The translations under genes and the position numbers were made by a program. 64,000 bases of DNA from Pyrrhosoma nymphula (lineage: Eukaryota; Arthropoda; Insecta; Odonata; Coenagrionidae), in assembly GCA_963573305.1 (NCBI GenBank), contig OY754337.1:53333164-53397163 (forward strand), in the 5' to 3' direction. Positions 21,491 through 32,805 of the stretch are shown here, one piece after another (position 1 is the first letter of the stretch; the number at the start of each line of letters is the position of its first letter). The notes below the pieces were generated by a model. That model did not search any database. It was not told the origin of the DNA and saw only the letters and a program-made list of their open reading frames with translations.

Positions 21491-22770
21491 GCCCCCCCAA
21501 GTTCATTGCACTTTCATTGTTTTTTGGTTACATTTTTTGAAGCCGTTCGATAGGTGGCAATAGTGAGGTTGCTGATGGAGTTTGTTTACGTTTTTTCATT
21601 ATAGTCACTTCGTTTACGCATGGAGGAATGGCGTCTTGTGAGGATTTTCAATTGTTGGTATAGAAAAAAGATTTATTACTCGACTAAAAATGGGAAAGAC
21701 ATCTTACATTGTTCCTGGATGCTCCAAAGGGTATTCCGTAACCGTGAGAGAGAACAAAAATTTAAGGTATGAAGAACAGAAGGCTCTTTTAAGGCTACAT
21801 CTACATACTACCCCGCAAGCCGCCTCAATAGGCGTGTGGCGGGGGGTGTTAGGACACCAGCCGTTTACATATAAAAAGGAAACGCTCTAATGAAATTACG
21901 CCTAGCATTTATTGAAGTCCCTTATTGTTCTGGGGAAAAATGAATTCCCATACCTATCCGTTCGGCTAAATATCTCTCTTAATTTATCGCTTCTGTCGGA
22001 CCTGGAAATATAGTGGGGTTCTAATATGATGTTCTCCGTGTCGCTCTGAAAGATATCTATTCTTAATTGCTCAAGTAATCTAAGCCTAGCGCGCAGCCTC
22101 CGAGTCTCTAGCGGCTCCCATCCTAATTCGTTTAACATCTGTGTAACGCTGTCTGTACGCCCGTAGCAGTTTTTGACGAATCGCGCAGCTTTCCTTTGTA
22201 TTTTATTAAGTTCCCGGACTAAGTCTTTCTGCACCGGATTCCATATGCTCGCTGCATATTCAAGGTGTGGCCGGAAGAGTGCGAAATAGCACCTCTCTTT
22301 TACTTTTTCATCCGAAAATCTTCCCACAATACGCTTGACGAATCCTAGCTTCTTCAGAGCTCTGCCACAAATATTTCTTATATGTGTTCCCCACGATAGG
22401 TTCGAGGTTATAGTAACTCCCAGATACTTCACTTCATCTGTCGCCTTTATGTTAACACCATCCACTAATATAAGTACTAATGTAAGTACTCAGTTTTATT
22501 CTTCACGTTACCGTATAGTAAGGGTATTCTGTGATTATATTAATATCAGATTTAGTTAACATGGTTATATCTGACGGATAAAACCATTAGTTCCTCCCTT
22601 ACTAGCCGTAATTACCCTCAGTTCGAAACGGAAAAAAGCGAAACTACGTTTGTTTACATTGGGATCGTCTGATTCAATCACTGGCGTATAGTGGCGCCGC
22701 GGTTGGCAGCTTCAAAAAAGGTATCACGCCGAACTTGGAAGTCTATTATCCTGAAAACTCTAGTATTCAT
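21491..22770 (+). mobile_element. Candidate P-like element inserted in the PLE
   Basis: The insertion is bounded by similar 8-mers, ATTTTTCC on the left and ATTTTCCC on the right, with ends CA...TG. It encodes from 21690 a frame starting MGKTSYIVPGCSKGY, which resembles the start of a THAP zinc-binding domain as in P-element transposases, though the first cysteine is missing. The frame is lost where a LINE inserted at 21795. Without the LINE the insert is about 590 bp, so it is non-autonomous. Eight-base duplications and THAP both fit the P superfamily, but each point alone is weak. Confidence 0.35.
21795..22486 (-). pseudogene. CR1/jockey-like LINE, truncated, C-terminal frame open
   Basis: A 187-codon minus-strand frame (22465-21902) is open and shows, in order, VKYLGVTITSNLSWGTHI, KKLGFVKRIVG, the ALFRPHLEYAASIWNP block, QRKAARFVKNCYGR, LGWEPLETRR and the terminal FFPRTIRDFNKC. 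This is the thumb and C-terminal region of a CR1-like reverse transcriptase. The 3' UTR is short and ends in CTACATCTACATAC (complement of the TAGATG tail). It is the best preserved LINE frame in the window, 5'-truncated near 22486. Confidence 0.85.
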
Positions 22771-22925
22771 GATTTTCCCCTCCTTCCCCGTAACTACAAC
22801 AACAATTAACACATATATTACAAACTATCTGTACCTGACTATGCCATAAATTGGCGAAACGCGCCGTGCAATAAAAAAATTGTGGAAAGGTACTAAGTAT
22901 TTTAATTAATCATGAGTACTCCTAT

Positions 22926-23504
22926 TATAAAATTCTACGTGCCTGACTTCTTAACTTCTAAGTGAAGCCTGCCACTGTCAAGATTATCATTTTAGGTGGC
23001 TGGAGCGACAATCCAGGGTCATCGAGTACAGATTATAAAATGTTTTTAAAGAAGTTGAAAAAAATTCTTGCTCCCCGTTTAAATAATGTGCATACGATTA
23101 TGCATTGGACCTCACCATACAGACAACAATGAATATGATACAAAAATTATATCATAAACTTTTTTCTTTGGCTAAAGTGTATTATGACTAGACTTTTTTT
23201 TGAGCGGCATACAAAATTTAAACGAAATAACTTTGAAATATATTTTTTCGTATTTTGGACTCAATGTGACACCTCAGCAACAATTTAATAAATGAGAAAT
23301 GTAGAATTTTGCGTTGATAAGAAAATGTGTTCATACGTAATGGAATTATTACGAAATATGCCACTTTCCATAAGGCTACGTGTTAAAAAGATTTGAAGTG
23401 CCAAAAAACCAAATCAGTATTATGCAATTTGTTGCACTTTGATCTATATACCTATATATATATTGAGAGCCTTTTCTTTGAAAAGTCGTTTAACAGAGTT
23501 AATT
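22926..23504. other. No gene seen
   Basis: AT-rich. TTAGGTGGCTGGAGCG near 22995 recalls the GGTGGC terminus of the element at 44882, but I could not find a matching right end. Confidence 0.4.
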
Positions 23505-24482
23505 GAGGAAATCTATGCTGATACTAAGGAAAATAGGGGTAGATCGGCGAGATAGGAGATTCATCAGGTACGTATTATGGCCCAAAGGGCAGAGGTGCGG
23601 GTGGTTGACAGATAATAAAGGTGGGTAGTTATAGGTCGCGGGGTAAGGCAAGGGTGCCTTTTGTCGCCTCTGGTGTTTAGCATTAATTTCGAGGAAATGG
23701 TAAGAGAGGCATGTAGAGCTGGATGTGGGAATCAAAGTAGGAGACCAGCTGATGAAGCCTGTTATGTTCGTGTACGACCAGACGTTGATTAGTCGATCAT
23801 CGGAGGGATTACAAGCGTTAGGAAATGCATTATTAGTTCAGTGCGGGGGATACGAAATGAATATTAGTCATAAGAAAAACACTAAAGACATTCTCTAGAA
23901 CAAAGAAAGCGTGGCTGGCCATAAATGTAGGAGGGCACAAACAGGAGAAAGTAGAGAAATTTAATTACTCGGTAGTACGCTAGAATAAAATGGGCATAGT
24001 GATGGTCAAAGACATTAGGAGGAGAATAATGCTAGCGAAGAAAGCGTTTATTAATAGCAGAAAGCTGATGACGGAGGCCTTGGGTAAGGATATGAAGAAG
24101 AGGTTGGCGAAGAGCGGGATATGGAGTGCAGCGTAGTATGGGTCAGAAACGTCAGACTCTGAGAAAGGAGGACGAGAATAGGCTGCAGGCGTTCGAGATG
24201 TGAATGTGTAAAAGGATGGAGGAGGTGCGATATATGGAAATGAAGACAAACTAGGAAGTGCTTGGAATGGTGGGTGAGGAAAAGATACATTTGGAAGTAA
24301 TTATGAAGAGATAAGGTAGTAGAATGGAGGGGGTAATGAGGGGGGAAGCGTTGATAAAGGCGGTGATAGAGGGAAGGATGTTGAATAAGCTGGGAAGGGG
24401 AAAAAAGAGAAAAGGTTTTATGGGCGGGATGAAAAAGGGTAGGACATTATACTGATATGAAGAAAGAAATTGTGCAGGTATA
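23505..24482 (+). pseudogene. RTE-like LINE pseudogene
   Basis: Across all three plus frames the reverse transcriptase order is visible: MLILRKIGVDRRDRRFIRYV near 23518, a GRGKARVPFVASGV remnant of GVRQGCPLSPLLF, a FNYLGSTL-type block near 23958, DMECSVVWVRN near 24118, and a downstream basic block. Many stops and shifts. The copy at 55490-56620 is the closest relative in the window. Confidence 0.7.
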
Positions 24483-27284
24483 TAGTGCTCTGAAACTTAA
24501 GACATTGAAACCTACTTTAATAGGTAGATTATGTTAATAATAATATTTACCGAATCAAATAATAGTGTTAGTTTTTCGAAATAGGAACACATATGTTTGT
24601 GTCTACATCTGCAAAAAGAAATGGCAGCGAATAAGAATCGATAAACATCAAGACTAACCGTCTTCATATTAAATAAGCCTTTATGCGACGTTTTTATAAA
24701 ACGTAAATCAATGAGATCATTAAAAAACTAGAACATGCAAAAAATTAATTAGATGCATTTAGAAAAGTATTCGTTTTATATCAGCCATCATCTAGAAACG
24801 TCAATTCTCGTGAGAAAATATCGCCAAATGCACTGAGGTCTTTGGGTTTACGGTTATTCTGCTGAGTAATATAAGGCAAGGCAACCTTTAAGGCAACCAC
24901 CCTGAAAAACAACAATATCTGAGAGAGAATACTATGAAAATATAATTATTAATATCAACTCATGTTATAACTTGGCTAATATTTCCCGGTGGTAACTAAG
25001 TGAAAGGAAATGATGTATGAACGATTTCCAAAATGTACAAACTAGGAAAAACTTATTTATTACATTTAAATGGCATAAAAATGAAATAAAATTTTCAATA
25101 AACCAGCCAGCAAAGTCACAACCCAAAACATTATTCAAATATAAAATAATCAAATAAATAAATCACGTTATCACAACACAGTTATGCCAGTAATGCGTGA
25201 TCCAATTTTCAATAGTAATTAATTTACCACGAGATAGACCTCTTGAAATTTTTAATATATGATTTGGAACTATGAGGAAAAGGCTCAAAAACCTCTTCAG
25301 GTAACACATTACAATCACCAATTGGGTATTTTCCACGTACTTCAAACTATTGGTATTCCGATTCTTTTACTTGAACTTATTGCATTGGCTAAAAGTTTTC
25401 TAATCAAATTGTATGAATTTCGGTTTTAAAAGCTAAAGAAAGTTGAAGGTTACGAATTCTCCCGAGCACACTCCGAAAACAACCGAATGACCTGTGACGT
25501 CATTTTCGCTGTTTACGTATAGACCCAGGCGTTTTCTTATGCTTACGGTGGAAACTGGTGCGATGAAATTAGTTTTGGACGTTTTTCTGTTTTTTATGTG
25601 ACTTTAAATGGCATATGTAGATGGTGTTTTGTGCCACATTGTACTAATACATCGGTGAAAACACCGAACAAGAAATACATTCACGCAATTACGACATTTA
25701 ATGTTTGAAATGTCTTCCTTGGGTTCCTCAATATCCACCTACACAATGTATGCTTTACTTCGCACTTTGTATTCTGGACATATTCTTGCAATGACTGTTC
25801 ACAGTGGTCTATCTCTCTTCACTTAGACGTATCCTAAAGCATTACCACCATAACTCTCAAGAGAATCTTTATAATAAAGCAACACTTAAATTAAACTTTG
25901 AATAGACATTTAGGAGATGAGAGTCTATTTTTAGGCATTTCTATAGCAGAGAAGCCACTTATAGAAACCCATACAAACACTCACAAATTAACGTCCTAAG
26001 TTTGTTAAGTATTTGTAGCGTAAATATTTGGCAAGTACTGTGCTATGTTGATATGTTGCTAAGCTACTGTTTGTTTACTTTTGCATGGACTGGTATGGAC
26101 TTTGAGAAATAAAGAAGCATTATAATGATTAGGAGTGTATTGGAAAAAAAATTAAGCTCAAACACCAAATACATAATTGTATGCATTAAAATGATAAACA
26201 ACAGTAATGACGATTTTACAAGCAAACTTTATTCTTTCATTTTGTGGACTTAAGCTCCACGAATTTCGTCAGCATTAAATCGGTCGTCCTTCTTCATAAA
26301 AACGTCTACCATAAACATATATACTTTGGGTAAATTATCTTATGTGGTTTTAATAAAACCATTACACGCCATTGCCTTTGTTTTCAATGAAAACTCTTTA
26401 AATATACTGTCTCTTCTACAGTTACTCACTTTCTCCCTCACATCCGTCTATCGCTCAGCGAAAATGACGTCAAGCCAATCAGATTTCGTTTCGCAGCCGC
26501 GTAAAAAAATTTGAAATTTCGACTATTTTGATCTAAAATATCTCAATTAATATTGAATCAATTTTAAAACTATTTTCACTCCGCAAACTTGTTTGAGTTA
26601 AAGTAACATATAAAGATCCGTTCACTTAAATTTAAAATTTTGGAAAATACCCAATTCTCTATTTAATAAAGAATATTTACAAGCATCTGTTCTATACCAA
26701 GTATATCATCCGTTATAGCAAAAAAATAATACAAAGAAATTGATGCAGAGATCTAATCAGCAGTTTTAAATTGTTAACGTCAACTGACTTTGATTAGTGA
26801 AGCGTCATAGCTGGCAGAGGTGCAAAGGAGGTTACGATAATTTCGCACCGATTAAAAGTTAAATTCACTTTGTTCAACGCCCGACATGGTGAAACGTGAA
26901 TCCCTAGCTGCTCGTAACTCCTCATCAAGTCAAGTCTCATCTTCTTCGTAATTACAAATTCCATCTTGCAGCCCTGGTCCCCGATCAATCCAGGGGAGGA
27001 GCTGACAACGGCACCCCACCAACTGTTTGCTGTACACTCTGAGAATAATCGTGGGAGTGTTCCTAACGCTTCCCTGCGTAAAGCCATGCCCTCGCCAGCA
27101 CACGGTCATTCATTTGCACTATGCCCTTGCGTCCCATTTCACGCCGATGTCCCTCGGGGCTCTCACGGCCACCTCAAAGCGCCCATTCGCACCCTCTGCC
27201 TACACGAGGCGATAAACCTTCACGACTGGCGTGTACCCTACCACCAACATATTCCCGAGACCGAACTACGCACTGATGTGAGAG
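24483..27284. other. No recognised gene; one GC-richer zone
   Basis: AT-rich to about 26790. CRE-like TGACGT(C/G)A words occur near 25496 and 26465, the latter beside a CCAAT. At 26800-27280 composition rises and overlapping frames stay open (97 codons minus from 27087, 153 codons plus from 26966). Neither matches a family I know; only one, or none, can be real. Confidence 0.35.
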
Positions 27285-27990
27285 ACTGGAAGCAGCGGAC
27301 GCTGGAATGCCCTCCATTCCATCTATGCATGAAAAGTTCTTCAGAATATCTCCAGAATATTTATGCACTGCAAATTGATTTTATTGAAATGTCGTTTTCC
27401 TTAGACCTCGGGTATCATTCTAAGTAAACTTTCACTTCACTCAAGTAAGTAAAGTTCACTATTCGCAAGTTTAGGCAATTCAGATCGTACTTGGTGAAGC
27501 AGCAAACGCTCCCAACCGGTAAGTGGAAGCAGCAGATCTCCCTCGAACATTCATAACCTGCATATTGATTAAAATGAAATATCGTCTTCCTTGGACCCCG
27601 GGTATCATTGCTAGTAAATTTTGATTTTTCTTCACAAATTTAGGCAATTAAAATCGTACTTGGTAAATGGGAGCAGCAGACGGTAAGTTGAAGCAGCAGA
27701 TCTCCCTAAAATATTCATAATCTGCATATTGATTCAAATCAAATATCGTCTTTATTAGACCCCGGGTATCATTCCTAATACACTTTTGACTTATCTTCAC
27801 AAATTTAGGCAATTCAAATCGTACGTGGTAAGTGGAAGCAGCAGACGCTGCCCTCCGATGAAATGAATCAAAGAATATCCCTGAAATATTCATCCTCTGC
27901 ACACTGATTTAAATGAAATATCGCTTAATTTAGACACCGGGCATTAATCCAAGAAAAGTTTAGCTCATTATTCACAAAGTTAGGTACTTA
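27285..27990 (+). repeat. Tandem repeat, about four units of 165-175 bp
   Basis: The words GGAAGCAGCAGA, ATATTCATAATCTGCA, TTGATTNAAATNAAATATCG, GACCCCGGGTATCATT and CACAAATTTAGGCAATT recur in order. The TAGGCAATT word starts at 27472, 27641 and 27806, with a decayed copy at 27981. The first unit begins near 27287. Units differ by point changes and small gaps, so the array is old. Confidence 0.8.
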
Positions 27991-28660
27991 TTTTGAATCT
28001 AAGAATTATGTGTTCCATAGATAATAACACATATTTCAAATACAAGGTCTAATTCCAAAAGCACTTCCAATTTTCTTAGCATTAATCATTCACTTAGGGT
28101 ATCATTTTTAGGTAAAATTACTTACATGGTGGCGGATATTAAAAATGCTCCATGGAAAGCTAAAAGCATCGTGTTGTACGCTAAGTGAACAATATAATTC
28201 TTTACCGAATTGTTTGAAAAAAACTGGCCACAGAATATATTTCAACCAGTCGCAATAACTAAGCCGCTACGAAAAATAATTAAAGACATAAAATATATCG
28301 GTTTTGCTTTTTTTGAAATAACTACTTGGAGATTTGCGGGTTACAAATTATAAACGTTCAAGTTCTACACTAAAAGAAATTGAAATACATGCAAAATTGA
28401 GTTCTTCACATTTAATAACTGAAAAATACGATGTTTTAGCAGTTATAGTTTTCTATAAACGTTATAAACTATCACATTAGACTAAATAAATCTCAAGGAG
28501 GGCATATATTTTGTACAAAGAGAGATACGTGTACGTTTACTTTAAATTAGAAAGATGGCTGAAGAATTTCTTCCGGAACTTAGGAGTTACCATTTGGCTG
28601 AAAAATCGTGTTTTTGCGCGTGATTACGTGGAAAAAATGTCAATGAAATGTTATATAAAT
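27991..28660. other. No gene seen
   Basis: AT-rich with no recognisable element. Confidence 0.5.
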
Positions 28661-28661
28661 A

Positions 28662-29262
28662 GAGGGTGATTACAAAATAATACGTCGGTTTCAAAGATCT
28701 GTATTTTTCAAATGGTACGAGCTAAAGAGCTCCGCGACCTCTTAAATTGACCGGTACATTCTCTAGTTTTGTTGAAATAAAACTTCACAAATGTTCAGTA
28801 TGTCCTCCTTAAGTAACCCGAGCAATGTCAAGTCGATATTCAAATTCCTCCTATACTCTGTGAAGCATGTCTGCAGTTACTGTCTACACAGCCGAAGTTA
28901 TACGTGCTTTCAATTCCTCGCTGTAAGTAGGCATTAGGTACCAGCGTAAGATGTTCGATTTGTGCGACGGATCAATGTCATATTTACGCCAAAAAGCACC
29001 TTCCACCATTGTAACAGACTCATTTTTTGCGTACTACAACACACAAAACGACTTTTGTTGAGCTGTTGCCATCATGAAGCTTGCGAAAACAATAACGGAG
29101 GTATAAAAGCACTTATCTTGACAACTAGCGCTTCCTATCGGTAAACAAAAGAACTAGAGGTCATTTTAACCCGTCATTCTAAGAGGTCACGCAGCTCTGT
29201 AGCCCGTACCGTTTGAAAGGTACAGATCTTTGAAATCGACGCATTATTTTGTAATTACCCTG
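28662..29262 (-). mobile_element. Internally deleted mariner-type transposon
   Basis: This 601-bp element has inverted termini of about 90 bp (28662-28752 and 29172-29262). The outer end reads CAGGGTAATTAC on the right and GAGGGTGATTAC on the left, and a TA dinucleotide flanks both sides, as for the IS630-Tc1-mariner superfamily. The interior holds only the two ends of a transposase gene, so it is a step towards a MITE. Confidence 0.9.
28785..29075 (-). pseudogene. Mariner-type transposase, N- and C-termini fused
   Basis: The minus-strand frame starts MATAQQKSFCVL (Met at 29072; a second Met codon lies just upstream), continues ESVTMVEGAFWRKYDIDPSH and NILRWY, which is the N-terminal DNA-binding HTH region, then passes in frame into SEELKARITSAV, TADMLHRV, EEFEYRLDIARVT and GGHTEHL, the C-terminal end. 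The whole catalytic DDE core is missing. About 97 codons remain of some 340-350, with four internal stops. It cannot make an active enzyme. Confidence 0.85.
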
Positions 29263-30633
29263 TATAATGCATCAGATGGCACATTTAAGCCAGTTAAAGT
29301 TAAAGCCAGTCTAGTTAAAGCCTAAACGAACAATATTCCGAGTAGATGCTTAGAGCATCAACGAGAATTTTCGCAAATACTTGGAGAAGATGATTGCGTT
29401 ATATTGCTTCCTATTGTGAAATTGGAATGTTTGAGTCAGTAAAGATATGAACACGTACCAAAGAGTCAGATTATTCTAGATAAAGAAGGGTACAAAGGCT
29501 CGTTAATTATCTTCATTCTTATGTTCTCTCATCAGAATTCGGCTCATTCAAGCCAGGCTCAGGGAACTTAATCCGTTCTCTCGCATTTCCCTCAACTCCA
29601 CTTACCCTTACCGCTTCCAATTATAATCCTAACTTGATGATTGAGGCCATCATGGAGGCGCGGTTTAAATATTTCAGCTACTGGTTGTGACATTTCCAGA
29701 AACCTTAACTCCCTTCTGGATATTTTCCCCTCTCTGTAATGGAAAATTTCTCTCAAATAGGCTTTAATCAACTCGGTGGGAACTAAGAGAGGATTCAGAA
29801 TTCTGTCCCTATGAGAAGGAAAAAGGAGACCTACTCATTTCATACTTATACAATTTCGACCCGTCCCACACACAGATCTTCCTCAATGGATGCCCATCAA
29901 AAGAAAAACCTCCGTATTCCCATTTCCACCCTCCGCTTAATAATGGCTTTTGGAGATGGAATTGGTAAGATTTCCATTCCCCTTTGTGAGAGAAAAAAGG
30001 CAAATATCCTACCCAGCTAATAAGCAGTGTCCCACTAACTCCCACCGTATTTCATCTAATACCGCTAGATTCTTCGTTAAGGTGTATTCCAGGTTTTCAA
30101 GGAGAGAAATCATATTCATTATGTATATTGTAGTGTATTCGATTAGAATCTTTCGAAACCTGGTGTTGGAGGAGGACGCTGATGATCAAAAGGATGGATA
30201 AAATTAGAAATGAAGAAATGAGAGAAAAAACGTTTTTTTTCCTCTTTCATTTTTGAAATGAATTTCCACATTGCAAAGGCTAAAACCTTCAAACTTAGAA
30301 ATGAATAAGTTTAAGAGGAGGAAAGGAAAATATGGAAAACATTACGGAAAAGAACGAGATGGACTGGGTACACCCTGAGGCTCAATGAGTTTGTGAAGAA
30401 TATAATTGAAGGAAAATAATATGTAAAAAAATGCTTTTACAAAAAAACCGCTCTTATATTCAAGTGTACTAATAAGCAAAAGAAATATTTTTTCATCACT
30501 CGGAAAATAAAAGCGTGGGCGCTTTTTTAAAATCAACATTCAACCCCTGTCATTTCTATTCTCATTATCAAATCCAAAAGCGTCCACCTTGTGGAATACA
30601 TATTTATATAAATGACAGAGGTCCACGCATTGC
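29263..30633. other. No gene seen
   Basis: AT-rich, short frames only, no repeat family recognised. Confidence 0.5.
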
Positions 30634-30719
30634 TGATCGCGCCGAACGCGCGTAGATTATACCGTTCCGGTGAGTGCGAGACTCACCCCTACCGGTCAAT
30701 TGACAAGTGGCGCACTTGA
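30634..30719 (-). repeat. Triple-hairpin repeat unit, copy 2 (inverted)
   Basis: The minus strand matches 1-84 with only a few changes. The CAAGTG/CACTTG and GTGAGT/ACTCAC stems are unchanged; the GC-rich stem has one apical change (CGCGCG TTC GGCGCG). The flanking sequence differs from the sequence after 90, so the conserved unit is about 85 bases. Confidence 0.75.
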
Positions 30720-31984
30720 CATGAGAATAGTGTAATGTCGTGTTTGTGTGAAAGAGGAAACCTAATAGCTAAGTAATATTGTGAATACACAGCAGGAAAT
30801 ATGAAGTATAGGCTAAGAGATTACATGATATGACAATGAACAATATATAGGGCAGCCTCACAACAAAACAAAACAAGTGGGTGAGGCATGTAACTAAGAA
30901 GAACAATAATTTGTCATTACGCTATTTTTATTTTATAGGATATGTAGGTATTGATTTTTTTGTTTTGTGTTTTTCTCTTTAGTTTTTTAATATATCGATT
31001 GATTTTTTTGGTTTTGTATATTATTATTATTTTGTATAAATACTAGTATTTTATTAGAAGTTGATACATGCATTTTTTTTTTATGACTACTCAAACTGGC
31101 ATATTGGAATTGCGGCGCGCAAGCTAAAAAGAGAATGCAGTCTCTTGGAAGGGAGTTTATGCTTCGAAATGGCACGATACGAATACGGCCTCAGGGTGGC
31201 AGCCGTACTCCACCATTTATAATGAAAATTATCCTGGATGTTGATTAAGAAAAAACGCCCATGCTTTTATTTTCCAAGTGATGAAAAATGAAAATTAGTA
31301 CGCTAGAATATAAGCGTGGTTTGAAATAAGTATTTTTTACATATTATTATTTTCGACTTTTTAGTCTTTATATTAATTGTGCGACGGTTCTTTGCAATTT
31401 AAATTATTAGCATTTCTTCTCACTATAAATGGTAACTTCTACAAGCGACACTGGCGGCCTTAGGCACGAGGAAGGAAAGCTCAAAGTGCCTCCGTAAAGT
31501 CAATGAAAGGAAAAGGACGCACTGAGTGCCAGAGGTCCCTAAACCACAATACCTAATTTTTGCTGGGAGTCACATTTTCACTCTACTACCTACCAAAACT
31601 GGGCCATACAACGCAACACGCTACACAAAATGTTAAAAACCATTATATTTTAGTATATTACTGGGTAATTAGTAAATTTAATGACTAATTCATGTATTGT
31701 CATCGATAGTAAGTAACTGTGCCAAACTTCAGCTCGATTGAACGTTGGAAAGTGGGTTATATTTTGATTACAAGATTCCAACTAGACAAACAGCAAACAA
31801 ACAAACAGGTTAAGTTAATAAATAAGCGTGGTAAAATAAAAATAGAGGAAAATGTCTCAAGATGAAGGGCAAGGGATAAATACATAATAAATAAGAAGAA
31901 GGTAGATAAGAAGAACAACCAGGGAGTAAGGGAACTAGAATTAGATAGGGAAGGATGGAGGCTGGCAGTCAACCGATCGTAGGA
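30720..31984. other. No gene seen
   Basis: AT-rich with T-runs near 30955-31080. No coding or repeat family recognised. Confidence 0.5.
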
Positions 31985-31997
31985 TTGAACGAACTAT

Positions 31998-32150
31998 TTC
32001 AAAAAATGCGATATTACACAGAGGAAAAATCATTCACCTCGACCGGGACTTTTTCTCTGTGGAATATCGCACTTATGAGCACTTGCGGGCGACTCCGTAA
32101 AGGTTACTACAGTGGCTAGTCCCGGTATCCTCAAAATTAATTTTTTAAAA
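31998..32150 (+). mobile_element. tRNA-derived SINE body with inverted duplication
   Basis: TTTTTCTCTGTGGAATATCGCAC, a CACTTGCGGGCGACTCC word and GGTATCCTCAAAATTA match the SINE body on the plus strand. Just before it, GCGATATTACACAGAGG-AAAAATCATTC at 32008-32034 is the same segment inverted, so the two form a hairpin. The tRNA head is absent. Confidence 0.65.
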
Positions 32151-32579
32151 ATTGTCGTTATGTCCAGGTTGTTAAGGAAAAGTTTGAAATTTTTTCCAAT
32201 GAACGTTTCCGGATTCTTTTTGACTTTGACGAATATTTTATTACTTTTATTTATTATAAATGCTCATTATTATTGATTCCGTAATGTGGCGCATTATGGA
32301 GAGGTGTTTTTGAGTTGCTTTTCTGTTCTCTAAAGAAGTTCGAATGCTTTCGGGAAGTGTAGATAACAACACAAAAATATTAATCAGTTGATTGCTTGAG
32401 AGCTGTGTTGGAGATTGGTAATTGCTCTTGTTTATAAATTAGTTTGAAGAAAGAAATATTTTAAATATTTTATCACATTCGGGAAAAAAATGTGAATGGA
32501 AGTGCTGATAGTTACAAATTAAATAACCAATTCTCATTGTTGGCCAACGTGAATTTTCATGCACTGGAGGTTGTTGTAA

Positions 32580-32805
32580 TATCATAATTAGGGTGCATCA
32601 TATGTAGCGCACTCATAGTTGGAGTGCATGCTGATGAAATGTCACCTGCTGGCAGGAAGTTGCAGGTTTTTGCTAATGCAAAAATAGTAGTGGTTTAATT
32701 AAAATTATTTGGGCATGGTGTAGTGCATGTTGGTGATAACAAACCCCATGCCACGCAACTTTGAGGTGAATTTCAGGGAATCACATAAATGTATATTTGC
32801 TTTTT
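32580..32805 (+). mobile_element. CR1-like LINE 3' UTR, decayed
   Basis: The GTGTAGTGCATGTTGGTGAT block followed by CCCATGCCACGCAACTTTGAGG and a GGAATCACATAAATGTA tail aligns with the LINE 3' UTR (GTAATGCATATTGGTGACTA, then CCACAC...GAGGTGG). Confidence 0.6.

Larger units (their letters stand above)
21376..22925 (+). mobile_element. PLE 3' end, right arm of the palindrome, interrupted
   Basis: The plus strand repeats the C-terminal words TEIIRQSNNRCNELLFP at 21385-21440 and the following UTR to about 21490. It resumes at about 22770 with CCCCGTAACTACAACAACAA and the pseudo-LTR to about 22925. About 1.28 kb of foreign sequence splits it. The hammerhead-like core at 22835 is mutated to CUGACUA. 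Confidence 0.7.

Noticed and set aside
1..30719. Calling the 30.7 kb between the hairpin units one giant transposon
   Set aside because: There is no capsid, polymerase or transposase gene set inside, no target duplication is visible, and the left copy touches the window edge.
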